DNA from: Tillandsia leiboldiana
Taxonomy: Eukaryota > Streptophyta > Magnoliopsida > Poales > Bromeliaceae
Direction of reading: 5' to 3'
Length of the DNA stretch: 64,000 nt
NCBI GenBank assembly: GCA_029204045.2
Contig: CM055067.1
Location: 26,486,838 to 26,550,837 of the forward strand
Under the pieces are notes generated by a model. The model saw only the letters and a list, made by a program, of their open reading frames with translations. It had not been told where the DNA came from and did no database searches. This document shows, piece after piece, positions 29,553 through 40,350 of the stretch. How positions within the stretch are numbered: position 1 is the stretch's first letter; every line of letters starts with the position of its first letter. Made by a program: the position numbers and the translations under genes.

Positions 29553-31241
29553 GTGCAGGAATCGTCACATGTACCTCCGAGTACTCCGTTACCTCAAACG
29601 TTACGCATCTCCAAGGATCATCCGGAATCGAATATTATTGGAGATCCACAAGAAGGACTTAGAACTCGGAGACAGTTGGTTTGTGGATTCGCTTGCTACG
29701 TATCTTTAATCGAACCAAAGAACATAGATGAAGCTCTTCAGGATGACTACTGGATTAAAGCAATGCAGGAAGAGCTCCATCAATTTGAGCGAAACAAAGT
29801 CTGGAAATTAACGAAGCCTCCAAAGCAACATAATGTGATAGGTACCAAATGGATTTTCAAGAACAAGAAAAATGAGGATGGTACTATCATCAGGAACAAG
29901 GCACGATTAGTTGCTCAAGGCTACTCTCAAGTAGAAGGTATAAACTTTGATGAAACTTTCGCCCCTGTAGCTAGACTCGAGTCCATTCGTATACTATTTG
30001 CTATTGCTTGTCATTTTAAAATCAAATTATTTCAAATGGACGTTAAGAGCGCGTTTCTAAATGGGTTTTTAAATGAGGAAGTTTATGTGGCTCAACCGAA
30101 AGGTTTTGTAGACCATAAACAACCTAACCATGTTTTTCGTTTGAAAAAGGCTCTTTACGGTCTGAAACAAGCACCGCGAGCATGGTACGAAAGGTTGACA
30201 AAGCACCTTTTGGAGAAGGGCTATACTCGAGGGGGAGCTGACAGGACTCTCTTTGTGAAGCATTATCAAAACAATTTCATTGTAGCACAAATCTATGTCG
30301 ATGACATTGTATTTGGCGCAACAAGAGATAATGATGCTTCTAAATTCGCGGAGACCATGGAAAGCGAATTTGAGATGTCCATGATGGGCGAATTGACTTA
30401 TTTTCTTGGATTGCAAATTAAACAAAATGATGAAGGTATTCACTTGTGTCAATCCAAGTATGCAATGGAGTTGGTTAAAAAGTTTGACTTAGAAAATTCG
30501 AAGGATTTTCCGACTCCAATGGGAACTAGCCACAAGGGACTTGGAAGTGAATCACATAGTGAGAATGTAGACGAGAAACTGTATCGAAGTATGATTGGAA
30601 GTCTACTTTTCCTCACGGCTAGTCGCCCGGATATATCATTTAGTGTTGGGATTTGCGCGAGATATCAATCAGCACCAAAGGAGGTTCACCTGAAAGCGGT
30701 GAAAAGGATCATCCGGTACGTCAAAGGATCAATTAATTTCAGAATTTGGTATCCTATGGGAACTAGTTTGGATATTGTTGGATACTCAGATGCCGATTGG
30801 GCAGGATCAGTGGATGATCGGAAAAGCACGAGTGGTGCATGCTTCTATCTTGGCCATTGCCTTGTTGCATGGCACAGTAAAAAGCGGAATTGCATAGCAC
30901 TCTCGACTGCCGAAGCGGAATACATTTCAGCGGGTAGTTGTTCAACCCAACTCATTTGGATGAAAAGTGTGTTGAGCGACTTCCGGATTTCAGCATTTTC
31001 GGTAACAATTCTTTGTGACAACACTAGTGCTATAAACATTTCCAAAAACCCTGTGTTGCACTCTAGAACAAAACACATTGAACTTAGATATCATTTTCTT
31101 AGAGAGCTAGTTGAATCAAATACTCTTCAACTTTCATATATTTCAACTGAAGATCAATTAGCTGACATTTTAACAAAACCTTTGGATCAAAAACGTTTTA
31201 TTCATTTGCGTAAAGCAATTGGAATGCTTTCCTTGAAATAA
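29553..31241 (+). CDS. Reverse transcriptase-RNase H of element C
   Basis: A 562-codon uninterrupted frame. It covers the end of the linker, RT (FQMDVKSAFLNG, LKKALYGLKQAPRAWYERL, YVDDIVFGAT) and RNase H (YSDADWAGSVDDRKSTSG, STAEAEYIS, SRTKHIELRYHFLREL, ADILTKPL). The catalytic residues are present. It is cut off from gag and integrase by the upstream frame lesions, so the whole polyprotein cannot be made. It has the sense codon where B has TGA. Confidence 0.88.
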   Translation: MQESSHVPPSTPLPQTLRISKDHPESNIIGDPQEGLRTRRQLVCGFACYVSLIEPKNIDEALQDDYWIKAMQEELHQFERNKVWKLTKPPKQHNVIGTKWIFKNKKNEDGTIIRNKARLVAQGYSQVEGINFDETFAPVARLESIRILFAIACHFKIKLFQMDVKSAFLNGFLNEEVYVAQPKGFVDHKQPNHVFRLKKALYGLKQAPRAWYERLTKHLLEKGYTRGGADRTLFVKHYQNNFIVAQIYVDDIVFGATRDNDASKFAETMESEFEMSMMGELTYFLGLQIKQNDEGIHLCQSKYAMELVKKFDLENSKDFPTPMGTSHKGLGSESHSENVDEKLYRSMIGSLLFLTASRPDISFSVGICARYQSAPKEVHLKAVKRIIRYVKGSINFRIWYPMGTSLDIVGYSDADWAGSVDDRKSTSGACFYLGHCLVAWHSKKRNCIALSTAEAEYISAGSCSTQLIWMKSVLSDFRISAFSVTILCDNTSAINISKNPVLHSRTKHIELRYHFLRELVESNTLQLSYISTEDQLADILTKPLDQKRFIHLRKAIGMLSLK

Positions 31242-32178
31242 ACTTCTTTTTGAAACTTTTGCTTAGGTTAGGTTTTGTTTTTGTGTTTTTGTTCTTTATC
31301 TATGTTTATACATAGTACATTAATTGAGCATGTGTATTATTGACTTTACTTGCATCCTTTCATATAATTAGAAATTTATTATGCTTTGGATATCATAATA
31401 ATTCAGTTGATGCATTGATCATTTATTTAAATTAAACCATTTTTAATTGATCAAAGTCAATTTCTCTCTCAATGATCTCTTGGTATTGTTTTTATCTTAT
31501 TTGACTATTTAGTTGAGTATGAATTCGAGATCAATCCTTGGTTGAATACTTTATATCTTAAATTAATTGATAGCCAATTGAGGGGGAGTCAAAGAAAAGT
31601 AAAATGCTCAAAAGATGTGAAAAGAGTTACATCCCAATGAGGAGTGTGAAAACTACCACCACATGGAGGAAAGAGCTACCACCTCGGTCTTCCGAGTACT
31701 GTGTGCAGCTACCACATGTATACCAAGCATGGTTGTTCAATTTTTGATTAAGTAAAATGCATATTGAGATACTTGACTCTGTCAAATTTCAAGGTTGGTA
31801 TAAGGTGGGATTTTAAAGAAAGATGCTCAAAGAGCCACTCCTTCAACAGATTGTCTAAATACATTATCTAACTTTTTTGGGATTTCAAATATCTATTGAT
31901 CTTGGTATTTCATTTTCTTTACCATTTTAATGATTTGATAAACGCCGTACTCATAAGATCATGATGGATGTGTTTGAACTTGATCAACTTTAAAAGTTTT
32001 AATTTCTGTAAATTGTCATGTCATTATTTGAATGTTATTGCTAGATTTAACATAATTTATTTCTCTTGACATGAAACGATGACTTTTGTTTAAAGTTGAC
32101 GTGCTAAAATGCTTACATAATTTTCTGGATTTTATGGATTTTTTTTTTCTAAATTTTTCTGAAGAAAAAGTTGCAGCT
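31242..32178 (+). other. Non-coding spacer between pol and the internal array (C)
   Basis: AT-rich and homologous to 17778-18715 in B. No supportable ORF. Contains the GAGGGGGAG purine run near 31579. Confidence 0.5.
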
Positions 32179-32270
32179 GATCCGGATCGGGATAAGTGAT
32201 CCGGATCCCGAACGCAGGCTTCTTCCTGCGGCTAGCCGATCCGGATCGAAATCTCGATCCGATCCGGATC
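32179..32270 (+). promoter_or_regulatory. Internal paired palindrome array upstream of ORF3 (C)
   Basis: GATCCGGATC starts at 32179, 32198, 32238 and 32261, forming two pairs spaced 19 and 23 bp as in B. It lies about 135 bp before the intron-like segment. No clear TATA box (TCTAATAAGAAC follows). Confidence 0.58.
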
Positions 32271-32405
32271 ACGGCTAGGGTTCTAATAAGAACAAGAGGG
32301 TTTTGATTTCTTTTACCTTAATCTTTTGTTCTCAAGTCTCTAGAGCTTCTCTCTCTAGAATTCTTGCATCTTGAAGCTTTCCTAACTCAAGTTCTTCGAA
32401 TCCAA

Positions 32406-32789
32406 GTAAGTTTTATTGATCAAAATCTCGTTTTTCACAGGTTTTCTCTATTCTCTTCAAAACGTGATGAGATTTTTCTATCCTTTTCGTTTGTGAATGG
32501 TTTTTGGTCAAATCTCTTTTGAAATAAGAACTCTGGGTAGATTAGTTTTGATTATATGCTAGGTATTCTCCTGATTAACGAATTTTTGGGCTTCGATTTC
32601 TGAAAATTCTGTTTTAGGGCATATAATAGGAATTTTTGAAAAACATGCAATTGATCTATTTTTAAAATTCTTTTTGCAAAACTAATTTGATTTTTAGTCT
32701 CTCTACATGATTATGATTGTTTGGGTATAATTTTTCAAATTTTTGAAAATTAACAATTTTTTCATGTGTTCTTGAGTTATTGCTCACAG
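32406..32789 (+). other. Candidate intron in the ORF3 leader (C)
   Basis: Donor GTAAGT at 32406, acceptor TTGCTCACAG ending at 32789, 384 bp. It matches 970-1354 of A across its length with both splice sites kept. The ORF3 ATG follows 29 bp after the acceptor. Confidence 0.5.
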
Positions 32790-32817
32790 GATTTCTTTTC
32801 ACTAGAAACCAATAGCA

Positions 32818-33132
32818 ATGGTGATCACGTGGATCATTTTTCTTCTTGCCGCCATGGTTTATGTCAAGGATACTGCCAAGCCTAAGAAGGCTAAGAGAAC
32901 GAAGAGAGCTCAGAATGATTCCGACACGGAGTCAGAAACGGAATCAATTGATTGGGATGAGCTTCAAGTTGAAGCAACAACTGTTCCCACTGCTTCAAAG
33001 GGAAAGGCGCCTGCGGAAACGTCAAAGACTCCTCCTACTGCTGCTGAAAAGGGCAAAGCTCCCATGGAAGAAACTTCTGGGAAGACAAAAAGGAAAAGAC
33101 TTGCTCGACGACTTGGACGAGCTCGGGGTATC
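32818..33132 (+). CDS. ORF3 (envelope-position) of element C, N-terminal part
   Basis: ATG shortly after the intron-like acceptor. Residues 3-16 (ITWIIFLLAAMVYV) form a hydrophobic run that could be a signal anchor. Basic and acidic tracts follow (KPKKAKRTKRAQ, DTESETESIDWDELQ), then a Lys/Ala/Pro-rich stretch. The frame is broken after ARGI by Gypsy element G1. Once G1 and one target copy are discounted, the same frame is open at 41179, so the ORF was intact when G1 arrived. Its function is unknown; an envelope role is inferred from position and the hydrophobic N terminus. Confidence 0.6.
33128..33132. repeat. Target-site duplication GTATC, left copy (G1)
   Basis: GTATC before the TGTCACG terminus, repeated at 41174-41178 after the CTACTACA terminus. 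Fixes the ends of G1. Confidence 0.93.
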
Positions 33133-33901
33133 TGTCACGCCCCGGGGGTTTTATTTTAGCGGAAACGATACCTCAAAGTATGCGTAAAGGGCGTACATCT
33201 TTTTTTTTTGTTTGTTTAAAAACCTCCTTCCCCGGCGCGTGCCCAGACCCGCCACATATACAGATTTACTCGAAAATCGGGCAGAGTCTCCTCTGTATAT
33301 GCACGGCGTCGCGGCTGTTACAATAGTCGAACATAAGCAATCATTTCCCCATTTAGTCACAACAGTTCGAAGTAGTATGGTGCATGAAGACTAAACAATA
33401 CCCGTGGCCAGTCAAGTTGAAAGTATAACTCACCGTTTTGAAAACAGGCCCACACGGCCTTAGGTTTTGAAAACAGATTGGAAAACGGCATAAATCCACA
33501 AGGTTTAGAAAACGGGCCCAACGGGAACAATAAAGGAAATAGTAGTGCATAACCAGCAAGAAAGTACTCAACATCCACACGACCCCACAAGGGTATCGAG
33601 AACCACACAATAACCTACAGTTCTGAATGAAATGCAGAGAAAGTAAATGATACAGCATACTAGGGCTCCCTCAGCCCGACTGCTACCACCTCGGCCTCAC
33701 CGTCGCCTATCTCTACCCCCTGGAGGTACCTGTCACAGAGTGGGTAGTCAGCGACACTATCATAAGAATAGTACTAAAACAGTAAAGTAATACCAAGTCA
33801 CAAAAGTAAAACTGGCCGGAACAACCGCTCTACTCGTAACGGTAACTCGCAACCACCTGTACCACCTGTAACACCTGCAACCCCGGTATCACCTGTAACA
33901 C

Positions 33902-34012
33902 CTGACCGCATCGGGATCCAATCCCGGCGGTCGCACACCTGACCACATCGGGATCCAATCCCGGCGGTCTCACACCTGACCACATCGGGATCCAATCCCG
34001 GCGGTCGCACCG
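33902..34012 (-). repeat. 37-bp tandem repeat, three units (G1 3' LTR)
   Basis: Units start at 33902, 33939 and 33976. Each contains a CGGGAT-CCA-ATCCCG dyad. Same period and place as the array in G0, but with a different dyad. Copy in the other LTR at 39324-39434. Confidence 0.85.
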
Positions 34013-34499
34013 CTCGCACCTCGCTGCCTCAAACCCCACAACTAATAAGGGGCCCCCACTACGTCACCTCGTGGGGTAACACGGGTCGAAGACCGCCTTT
34101 CCGGAAAAGAGCACCCTTTGCGGTGGCCAAATCGCGGGTGCGCGTGTCGCAACTCGAGCATAAGTAACCAAGTAACCAAGTAACCAAGTAACCAAGTCAC
34201 GGGGTAAGATAGTACATCATAGAAACCGTCAGTGTTAGTACCGATTAACAATAAAAAGTCCCTTTCGGATTACCAACACAATACTCAGCCTCGACCATAA
34301 ACCCACCTTGTTGTCGCGCTCCTGACTGATGTAAGGTTCTCTCGCGTCTCGGGTGCCCGCCCGGACCTACACGAATCTGTCATATAGGAGTCAGCAACTT
34401 AAGACTTTGTCAGATTAACGACTAGAGCGCCCGGCGCCCTCTCACCTTGCGCACAATTCGCACATGTACGCGCCTGGCCCCGCACGGCTGGGCGGTGTA

Positions 34500-34850
34500 C
34501 TAACAGCGTGCGGCCGTCCGCATGCGGTGACGCCCGTGTTCGGCGTTGTCCGCATGCGGTGCCGCCCGCACCTGCATGCGGCGATGCCCGCAAACGGCGG
34601 CGCCCGCATGCGGCCCGCAAGCGGCGGCGCCCGCATGCGGCAGCCCGCAACCGCATGCGGTGCCGCCCGCATGCGGCAGCCCGCATGCGGTGCCGCCCGC
34701 AAGTGGCGGCGCCCGCATGCGGCAGCCCGCATGCGGTGCCGCCCGCACGCGGCAGCCCGCATGCGGTGCCGCCCGCAAGTGGCGGCGCCCGCATGCGGCA
34801 GCCCGCATGCGGTGCCGCCCGCACCCGCATGCGGGGCTCCGTGCGCGCCG
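34500..34850 (-). repeat. GC-rich CCGCATGCGG array (G1 3' LTR)
   Basis: Repeats of GCCCGCATGCGG alternating with GCCCGCAAGCGGCGGC-like units. CCGCATGCGG is a perfect 10-bp palindrome and recurs more than ten times. ORFs across it exist in all frames and are composition artefacts. Confidence 0.78.
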
Positions 34851-35663
34851 GATTCCGGCGGTGCCCCTCGCCTCTTCCTTCCCCCCCCTCGTCCGCTCCA
34901 ACCAAGAACGGAGCGAGAAAGCAAAACCCTAGCATGCTCACCTCGGTTGTCGGAGGGAAAGGTGATCCGATCCTGCGAGTTCGGCTACAAGGAATGTGAG
35001 GACGTCTCCCTCTCCTTCCTTGGTCTCGCCGCTTGGATCCTCCGCGCAATCGGTGAGGAAGCAGAAGGGTTCGGTTGGGAAACTGAAAGGTTGGGGAATT
35101 GGGGTTTCATACGCAGGGGACTTGTGGGGAGTGGGGAATTGTGGGAAGATGCGGGTAGTTAAGGGGAGTGGCGGTAGTTATGGGGAGTGGGTAGTTAAAG
35201 GGGAGTGGGTAGTTATGGGGGGTGGCGGTAGTTATAGGGAGTGGGTAGTTATGGGGAGTGCACGACGGGGAAAACAAGCGGGAACGGTTAAGTTGGCGGG
35301 AGCGGTTAAGTTGGGGAATGGGAAATCAACCCAGTTCAAGTTAAAACGGGTACAAGTCGGGTGCGAACCAGGGTCCGGTCTGTCTGAAAAACCGCGTTAA
35401 CCATCTGAACCGTTAGCTACCTTCCGGAATTTATTCCGGGAGATTCCGGCGTCGGAATTCAAAACCGATTTCGCCGCCGTTCTCCGTTTCGCGAGCTCTA
35501 TTAACTAAAAATACCCGCGGGCCCCGACGGTCTGTCCGGAAACAAGGAATTATTCGATCACCCTCCAGCCCCCCGACACGAATGCGGAATTAACGAAACC
35601 AAAGGTAGACCCTTAAAATTATTTTAAACCAGCGGCTACTACACCACTCACCTCTTAAAACGA

Positions 35664-35679
35664 GTTTCGTCCTCGAAAC
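35664..35679 (-). promoter_or_regulatory. Conserved inverted-repeat motif after pol (G1)
   Basis: Minus-strand GTTTCGAGGACGAAAC, directly after the pol TGA and 20 bp before the 3' LTR. Identical to the motif of G0. Confidence 0.6.
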
Positions 35680-37362
35680 TCAATCCTGGTTCGCGGTAAA
35701 GAGATAAGGGTAGCCCTCTCTCATCTTCGATTCTAGTTCCCACGTCGCTTCCCGCTCCTCGTGGTTGCTCCAGTGCACCTTCACATAGGGGATGTCTCGG
35801 TTTCGAAGCGTCTTACTTTCTCTTGCTAGTATTCGCACAGGGGTTTCCTCGAAGCTTAGGTCCTCCTTTAGTTCGAGTGTTGAGACGTCCAGGACGTGCG
35901 ACGGGTCGGGGAGGTATTTCTTGAGCATCGAAACGTGGAACACGTCATGAATCCGGTTGAGGTTCGGTGGTAGGGCAAGGCGGTAAGCCACTGGGCCGAT
36001 CCGTTCCAGGATCTCGAATGGCCCCACGAACCGCGGGCTTAGCTTGCCTTTTAACCCGAATCGCTTGATTCCCCTGGATGGCGAGACCCGCAAAAACACG
36101 TGCTCTCCCACCTGGAACTCTAAATCGCGGCGTCTTCGATCCGCGTAGCTCTTTTGTCGACTCTGGGCGGTTAGTAAGCGCTGTCTGATGAGGCGCACCT
36201 TCTCTTCTGTTTCTTCCACCAAGTCGGGTCCCAAGAACTTCCGTTCTCCCAAGTCGTCCCAACAGATCGGGGATCGACAGCGTCTCCCGTATAAGGCTTC
36301 GTAGGGTGCCATCAATATGCTGGCCTGGTGGCTATTGTTGTAAGCGAATTCTACAAGTGGTAGGTAACGTTCCCAACCGACTCCCCAATCGAGTACACAG
36401 GCCCGAAGCAGGTCTTCTAGCGTCTGTATCACTCGCTCCGACTGCCCGTCTGTCTGAGGGTGGAAGGCTGTGCTGAAGTGCAATTTAGTCCCCAAGGCTT
36501 GTTGCAGGCTCTGCCAAAACTTTGAGACGAAACGCGTGTCTCTGTCTGATGTGATCGATGCCGGTACTCCATGCAGTCTCACAATCTCGCTGAGATAGAC
36601 CTGAGCCAACCGCTCCCTGGTCCAAGTTGTGTGAATCGGCAGGAAGTGCTCTGACTTAGTTAGCCGATCCACTACAACCCATATTGTGTCATGTCCTTGC
36701 TGTGAACGTGGAAACCCGGTGACAAAGTCCATGGTGATATGGTCCCACTTCCACTCCGGTACCGGTAAGGGTTGTAACTTTCCCGCCGGTCGTTGATGTT
36801 CCGCCTTTATTTGTTGACACACCAGACAATGAGCTACAAATTGAGTTACATCCCTCTTCATCTTGGGCCACCAGAAGGTCTGCTTAAGGTCCCTGTACAT
36901 CTTTGTACCTCCGGGATGCGCTGCATAAGGGGCGTTGTGTGCCTCCGATAGGATTTCCCTCTTCAATTTTGGGGTATCCGGCACGCAAATCCGCCCGCGG
37001 AACCATAGAGTGCCGTCGCCTTCCGCGGAAAAGTCCCCTTCCTGATTCGGCGAGATCTTGTCTCTTACGAGCTGTAAGTGCGAGTCCGCCTGCTGTCCCT
37101 CTCGAATCTTTTCTAGCAGTGTTGGCTTGACCACCAGAGTTAGAAGTTGCGCAACCGTGCCTGCTGGCACTACTTCCAACCCTAGTCGTGAGAATTCCGC
37201 GATCAAGTTGCTCTGCTCAGTTATCGCACCTACCGATCCTCCCTCTAATCGCCCCTTCCTGCTCAGCGCGTCTGCTACCACATTTGCTTTCCCGGGGTGA
37301 TATTGGATCGTTAGGTCGTAATCCTTCAGTAATTCAAAACACCGCTTCTGATGTCCTCGTCG
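35680..37362 (-). CDS. pol: Gypsy pol remnant of G1: end of RNase H and intact integrase with chromodomain-like tail
   Basis: The frame enters near 37360 with the last RNase H residues (ELLKDYDLTIQYHPGKANVV) and stays open to the TGA at 35680. Counting from the Val codon at 37281: zinc-binding H115, H122, C152 and C155; a D,D35E core with D185, D246 and E282; then the integrase C-terminal domain (FVGPFEILERIGPVAYRLAL) and a chromodomain-like tail (VHWSNHEEREATWELESKM) of the Tekay/Del chromovirus type. It has all catalytic residues and no stop. No ATG suits an independent start, so it was part of a longer polyprotein whose protease and RT have been deleted. Confidence 0.9.
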   Translation of the reverse strand, partial: RRGHQKRCFELLKDYDLTIQYHPGKANVVADALSRKGRLEGGSVGAITEQSNLIAEFSRLGLEVVPAGTVAQLLTLVVKPTLLEKIREGQQADSHLQLVRDKISPNQEGDFSAEGDGTLWFRGRICVPDTPKLKREILSEAHNAPYAAHPGGTKMYRDLKQTFWWPKMKRDVTQFVAHCLVCQQIKAEHQRPAGKLQPLPVPEWKWDHITMDFVTGFPRSQQGHDTIWVVVDRLTKSEHFLPIHTTWTRERLAQVYLSEIVRLHGVPASITSDRDTRFVSKFWQSLQQALGTKLHFSTAFHPQTDGQSERVIQTLEDLLRACVLDWGVGWERYLPLVEFAYNNSHQASILMAPYEALYGRRCRSPICWDDLGERKFLGPDLVEETEEKVRLIRQRLLTAQSRQKSYADRRRRDLEFQVGEHVFLRVSPSRGIKRFGLKGKLSPRFVGPFEILERIGPVAYRLALPPNLNRIHDVFHVSMLKKYLPDPSHVLDVSTLELKEDLSFEETPVRILARESKTLRNRDIPYVKVHWSNHEEREATWELESKMREGYPYLFTANQD

Positions 37363-37681
37363 GGGGAGGTGACACCTTGTCTGCTACAGTCGCGGTAGTG
37401 GCTACTCCCGCGAAGTTCCTCCTCCGGGGTTTTGAACAGACCAACAAACTAGGTAGGGTTCTCTCCTCGAAACACTTGTAAGGGATTCCTATCTAGCGTT
37501 CACAACTCCTCAGGCGGACTAGGGGAGTAACCCCACTCCTATCCTAAATAACCCCTTCCCCCCCCCTGACACAACCGTACAGTACGCGGAGGAAGAAAAA
37601 GACCGAAACGGAAGATGGGAATCGATGCCTAACCAAAGAAAAACGATAAAGGGGACAAAAGAAAATATATATATACCTGCT
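37363..37681 (-). other. Spacer across the internal deletion of G1
   Basis: Between the gag remnant and the RNase H end I recognise no protease or RT motif. The join between unrelated sequence and RNase H is close to 37355-37365. On the minus strand the 5' side is continuous with the gag stop region. Confidence 0.5.
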
Positions 37682-38305
37682 CTAGGCTTCCACATCACTG
37701 CTCCCCGGGGCGGCTGGGGAGATCCGTCCACAGCCTTTGGGCCAGCTACGTTCGACGTGGCGGGGTGGGGTCTCGGTATCGGAGGAGTCCGTCAGGCGTG
37801 GGTCGTCGGGTCTCGGAGCCGGGGGTCTGGTGACGCCCGGCCTCCGGGGGCACTTGTAACGTGTGTGGCCCGGCCTGCCACACCGGAAGCAATGCTCATC
37901 CCGCCAAGGGCAATCCATCATTGGATGCGCACCGTCACAAATGACGCATGGCGTCGGTGGTGCAGGTCCCTCCCTCATCGCCTGCCCGGGTTTCGGCCCG
38001 TTCCTCTGGCACTTGGTTGCTCTGCCGCACTGGTAGGGGCCCCCTGTCGGGCCGGGGTAGGGGTGTGCCCGTCGTGTACGCTCTAGTTCCGCGCGCACGG
38101 CCAAGTTGACCGCTCCCTGAAAGGTGGAAACGGCAGCCGGTGGTATCCCACGGGGGTTAACACCACCGGTGCCGTGCTGGGCGCGGTCGACACTCTCGAG
38201 CTCCTGAGTCAGTATACCCACGCGCTCCGCGAGAGTTAGCAATTGCCCAGCCACGTCGCGCAGCTGGTTGCGTAGTAAGCGGTTCGCCTCTGCCGCAAGG
38301 TCCAT
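37682..38305 (-). pseudogene. gag: Gypsy gag remnant of G1 with zinc knuckle
   Basis: A 207-codon minus-strand ORF beginning MDLAAEANRLLRNQL, about 230 bp after the primer site. The N-terminal helix-like part (LAERVGILTQELESVDRA) is followed directly by the C-terminal end of the capsid (STFQGAVNLAVRAELERTRR), so the capsid core is missing. A CCHC zinc knuckle (CFRCGRPGHTRYKC) and a preceding Cys-rich segment (CVICDGAHPMMDC) are kept. Typical plant Gypsy gags are about twice as long. It might still bind RNA but is unlikely to assemble particles. Confidence 0.8.
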
Positions 38306-38534
38306 GTCTGGCAGTAGTTACCTATCCAAAATAGGGCTTCTATCTGTGCACACCAAGGAAACACATTAGTCCCAGCATACCAAGAAAACCGTGCGTAAAT
38401 AATTCACACAAATTCCCCTTCCCCCACGTTCACTCACGTCCTACTCCCTTACGTCCCACGCATTTCATTTATTCGTAGTTAAGTGTGATATCTCGGTGGA
38501 TGTTGGGCCGTCACTGTTGTGATTAAAGCAAAGT

Positions 38535-38545
38535 CTCTGATACCA
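38535..38545 (-). promoter_or_regulatory. Primer-binding site (G1), iMet-tRNA type
   Basis: Minus-strand TGGTATCAGAG, 8 bp inside the 5' LTR end. The same 8-bp offset is seen in L1 and L2. Confidence 0.85.
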
Positions 38546-39323
38546 TCTTAATCTGTCACGCCCCGGGGGTTTTATTTTAGCGGAAACGATACCTCAAAGT
38601 ACGCGTAAAGGGCGTACATCTTTTTTTGTTTGTTTGTTTAAAAACCTCCTTCCCCGGCGCGTGCCCAGACCCGCCACATATACAGATTTACTCGAAAATC
38701 GGGCAGAGTCTCCTCTGTATATGCACGGCGTCGCGGCTGTTACAATAGTCGAACATAAGCAATCATTTCCCCATTTAGTCACAACAGTTCGAAGTAGTAT
38801 GGTGCATGAAGACTAAACAATACCCGTGGCCAGTCAAGTTGAAAGTATAACTCACCGTTTTGAAAACAGGCCCACACGGCCTTAGGTTTTGAAAACAGAT
38901 TGGAAAACGGCATAAATCCACAAGGTTTAGAAAACGGGCCCAACGGGAACAATAAAGGAAATAGTAGTGCATAACCAGCAAGAAAGTACTCAACATCCAC
39001 ACGACCCCACAAGGGTATCGAGAACCACACAATAACCTACAGTTCTGAATGAAATGCAGAGAAAGTAAATGATACAGCATACTAGGGCTCCCTCAGCCCG
39101 ACTGCTACCACCTCGGCCTCACCGTCGCCTATCTCTACCCCCTGGAGGTACCTGTCACAGAGTGGGTAGTCAGCGACACTATCATAAGAATAGTACTAAA
39201 ACAGTAAAGTAATACCAAGTCACAAAAGTAAAACTGGCCGGAACAACCGCTCTACTCGTAACGGTAACTCGCAACCACCTGTACCACCTGTAACACCTGC
39301 AACCCCGGTATCACCTGTAACAC

Positions 39324-39434
39324 CTGACCGCATCGGGATCCAATCCCGGCGGTCGCACACCTGACCACATCGGGATCCAATCCCGGCGGTCTCACACCTG
39401 ACCACATCGGGATCCAATCCCGGCGGTCGCACCG
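39324..39434 (-). repeat. 37-bp tandem repeat, three units (G1 5' LTR)
   Basis: Counterpart of 33902-34012, with identical period and dyad. Confidence 0.83.
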
Positions 39435-39939
39435 CTCGCACCTCGCTGCCTCAAACCCCACAACTAATAAGGGGCCCCCACTACGTCACCTCGTGGGGTA
39501 ACACGGGTCGAAGACCGCCTTTCCGGAAAAGAGCACCCTTTGCGGTGGCCAAACCGCGGGTGCGCGTGTCGCAACTCGAGCATAAGTAACCAAGTAACCA
39601 AGTAACCAAGTAACCAAGTAACCAAGTCACGGGGTAAGATAGTACATCATAGAAACCGTCAGTGTTAGTACCGATTAACAATAAAAAGTCCCTTTCGGAT
39701 TACCAACACAATACTCAGCCTCGACCATAAACCCACCTTGTTGTCGCGCTCCTGACTGATGTAAGGTTCTCTCGCGTCTCGGGTGCCCGCCCGGACCTAC
39801 ACGAATCTGTCATATAGGAGTCAGCAACTTAAGACTTTGTCAGATTAACGACTAGAGCGACCGGCGCCCTCTCACCTTGCGCACAATTCGCACATGTACG
39901 CGCCTGGCCCCGCACGGCTGGGCGGTGTACTAACAGCGT

Positions 39940-40350
39940 GCGGCCGTCCGCATGCGGTGACGCCCGTGTTCGGCGTTGTCCGCATGCGGTGCCGCCCGCA
40001 CCTGCATGCGGCGATGCCCGCAAACGGCGGCGCCCGCAAGCGGCGGCGCCCGCATGCGGAGGCGCCCGCAAGCGGCGGCGCCCGCATGCGGCAGCCCGCA
40101 AGCGGCGGCGCCCGCATGCGGAGGCGCCCGCAAGCGGCGGCGCCCGCATGCGGCAGCCCGCAAGCGGCGGCGCCCGCATGCGGCAGCCCGCATGCGGTGC
40201 CGCCCGCAAGCGGCGGCGCCCGCATGCGGCAGCCCGCATGCGGTGCCGCCCGCACGCGGCAGCCCGCATGCGGTGCCGCCCGCAAGTGGCGGCGCCCGCT
40301 TGCGGCAGCCCGCATGCGGTGCCGCCCGCACCCGCATGCGGGGCTCCGTG
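39940..40350 (-). repeat. GC-rich CCGCATGCGG array (G1 5' LTR), expanded
   Basis: Same units as 34500-34850 but with extra GGCGCCCGCAAGCGGC-type copies near 40030-40190. Explains most of the LTR length difference. Confidence 0.78.

Larger units (their letters stand above)
24802..33132 (+). mobile_element. SIRE-type Copia element C, 5' LTR to middle of ORF3
   Basis: 5' LTR, primer site, gag-pol with frame lesions, 3' spacer with internal palindrome array, intron-like leader and the first part of ORF3. It is interrupted at 33133 by Gypsy element G1, resumes at 41174-41466 and is then cut by element D. Its 3' LTR must lie beyond the window. It inserted in the integrase of G2 after CATTG (24797-24801). 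Confidence 0.92.
33133..35643 (-). repeat. 3' LTR of G1 (2511 bp)
   Basis: Plus-strand view TGTCACGCCC...CTACTACA. Contains the 37-bp tandem repeat (33902-34012), a short AAGTAACC tandem (about 34163-34195), the GC-rich array (34500-34850) and a GGGGAGTGGGTAGTTA repeat (about 35160-35260). It is 109 bp shorter than the 5' LTR, mainly because of fewer GC-array units and a shorter poly-C run. Confidence 0.93.

Noticed and set aside
34399..35162. Cys/Arg/Met-rich ORFs resembling metallothionein or spidroin-like repeats
   Set aside because: They translate the CCGCATGCGG array of the G1 LTR; the same ORFs recur in the other LTR with altered length.
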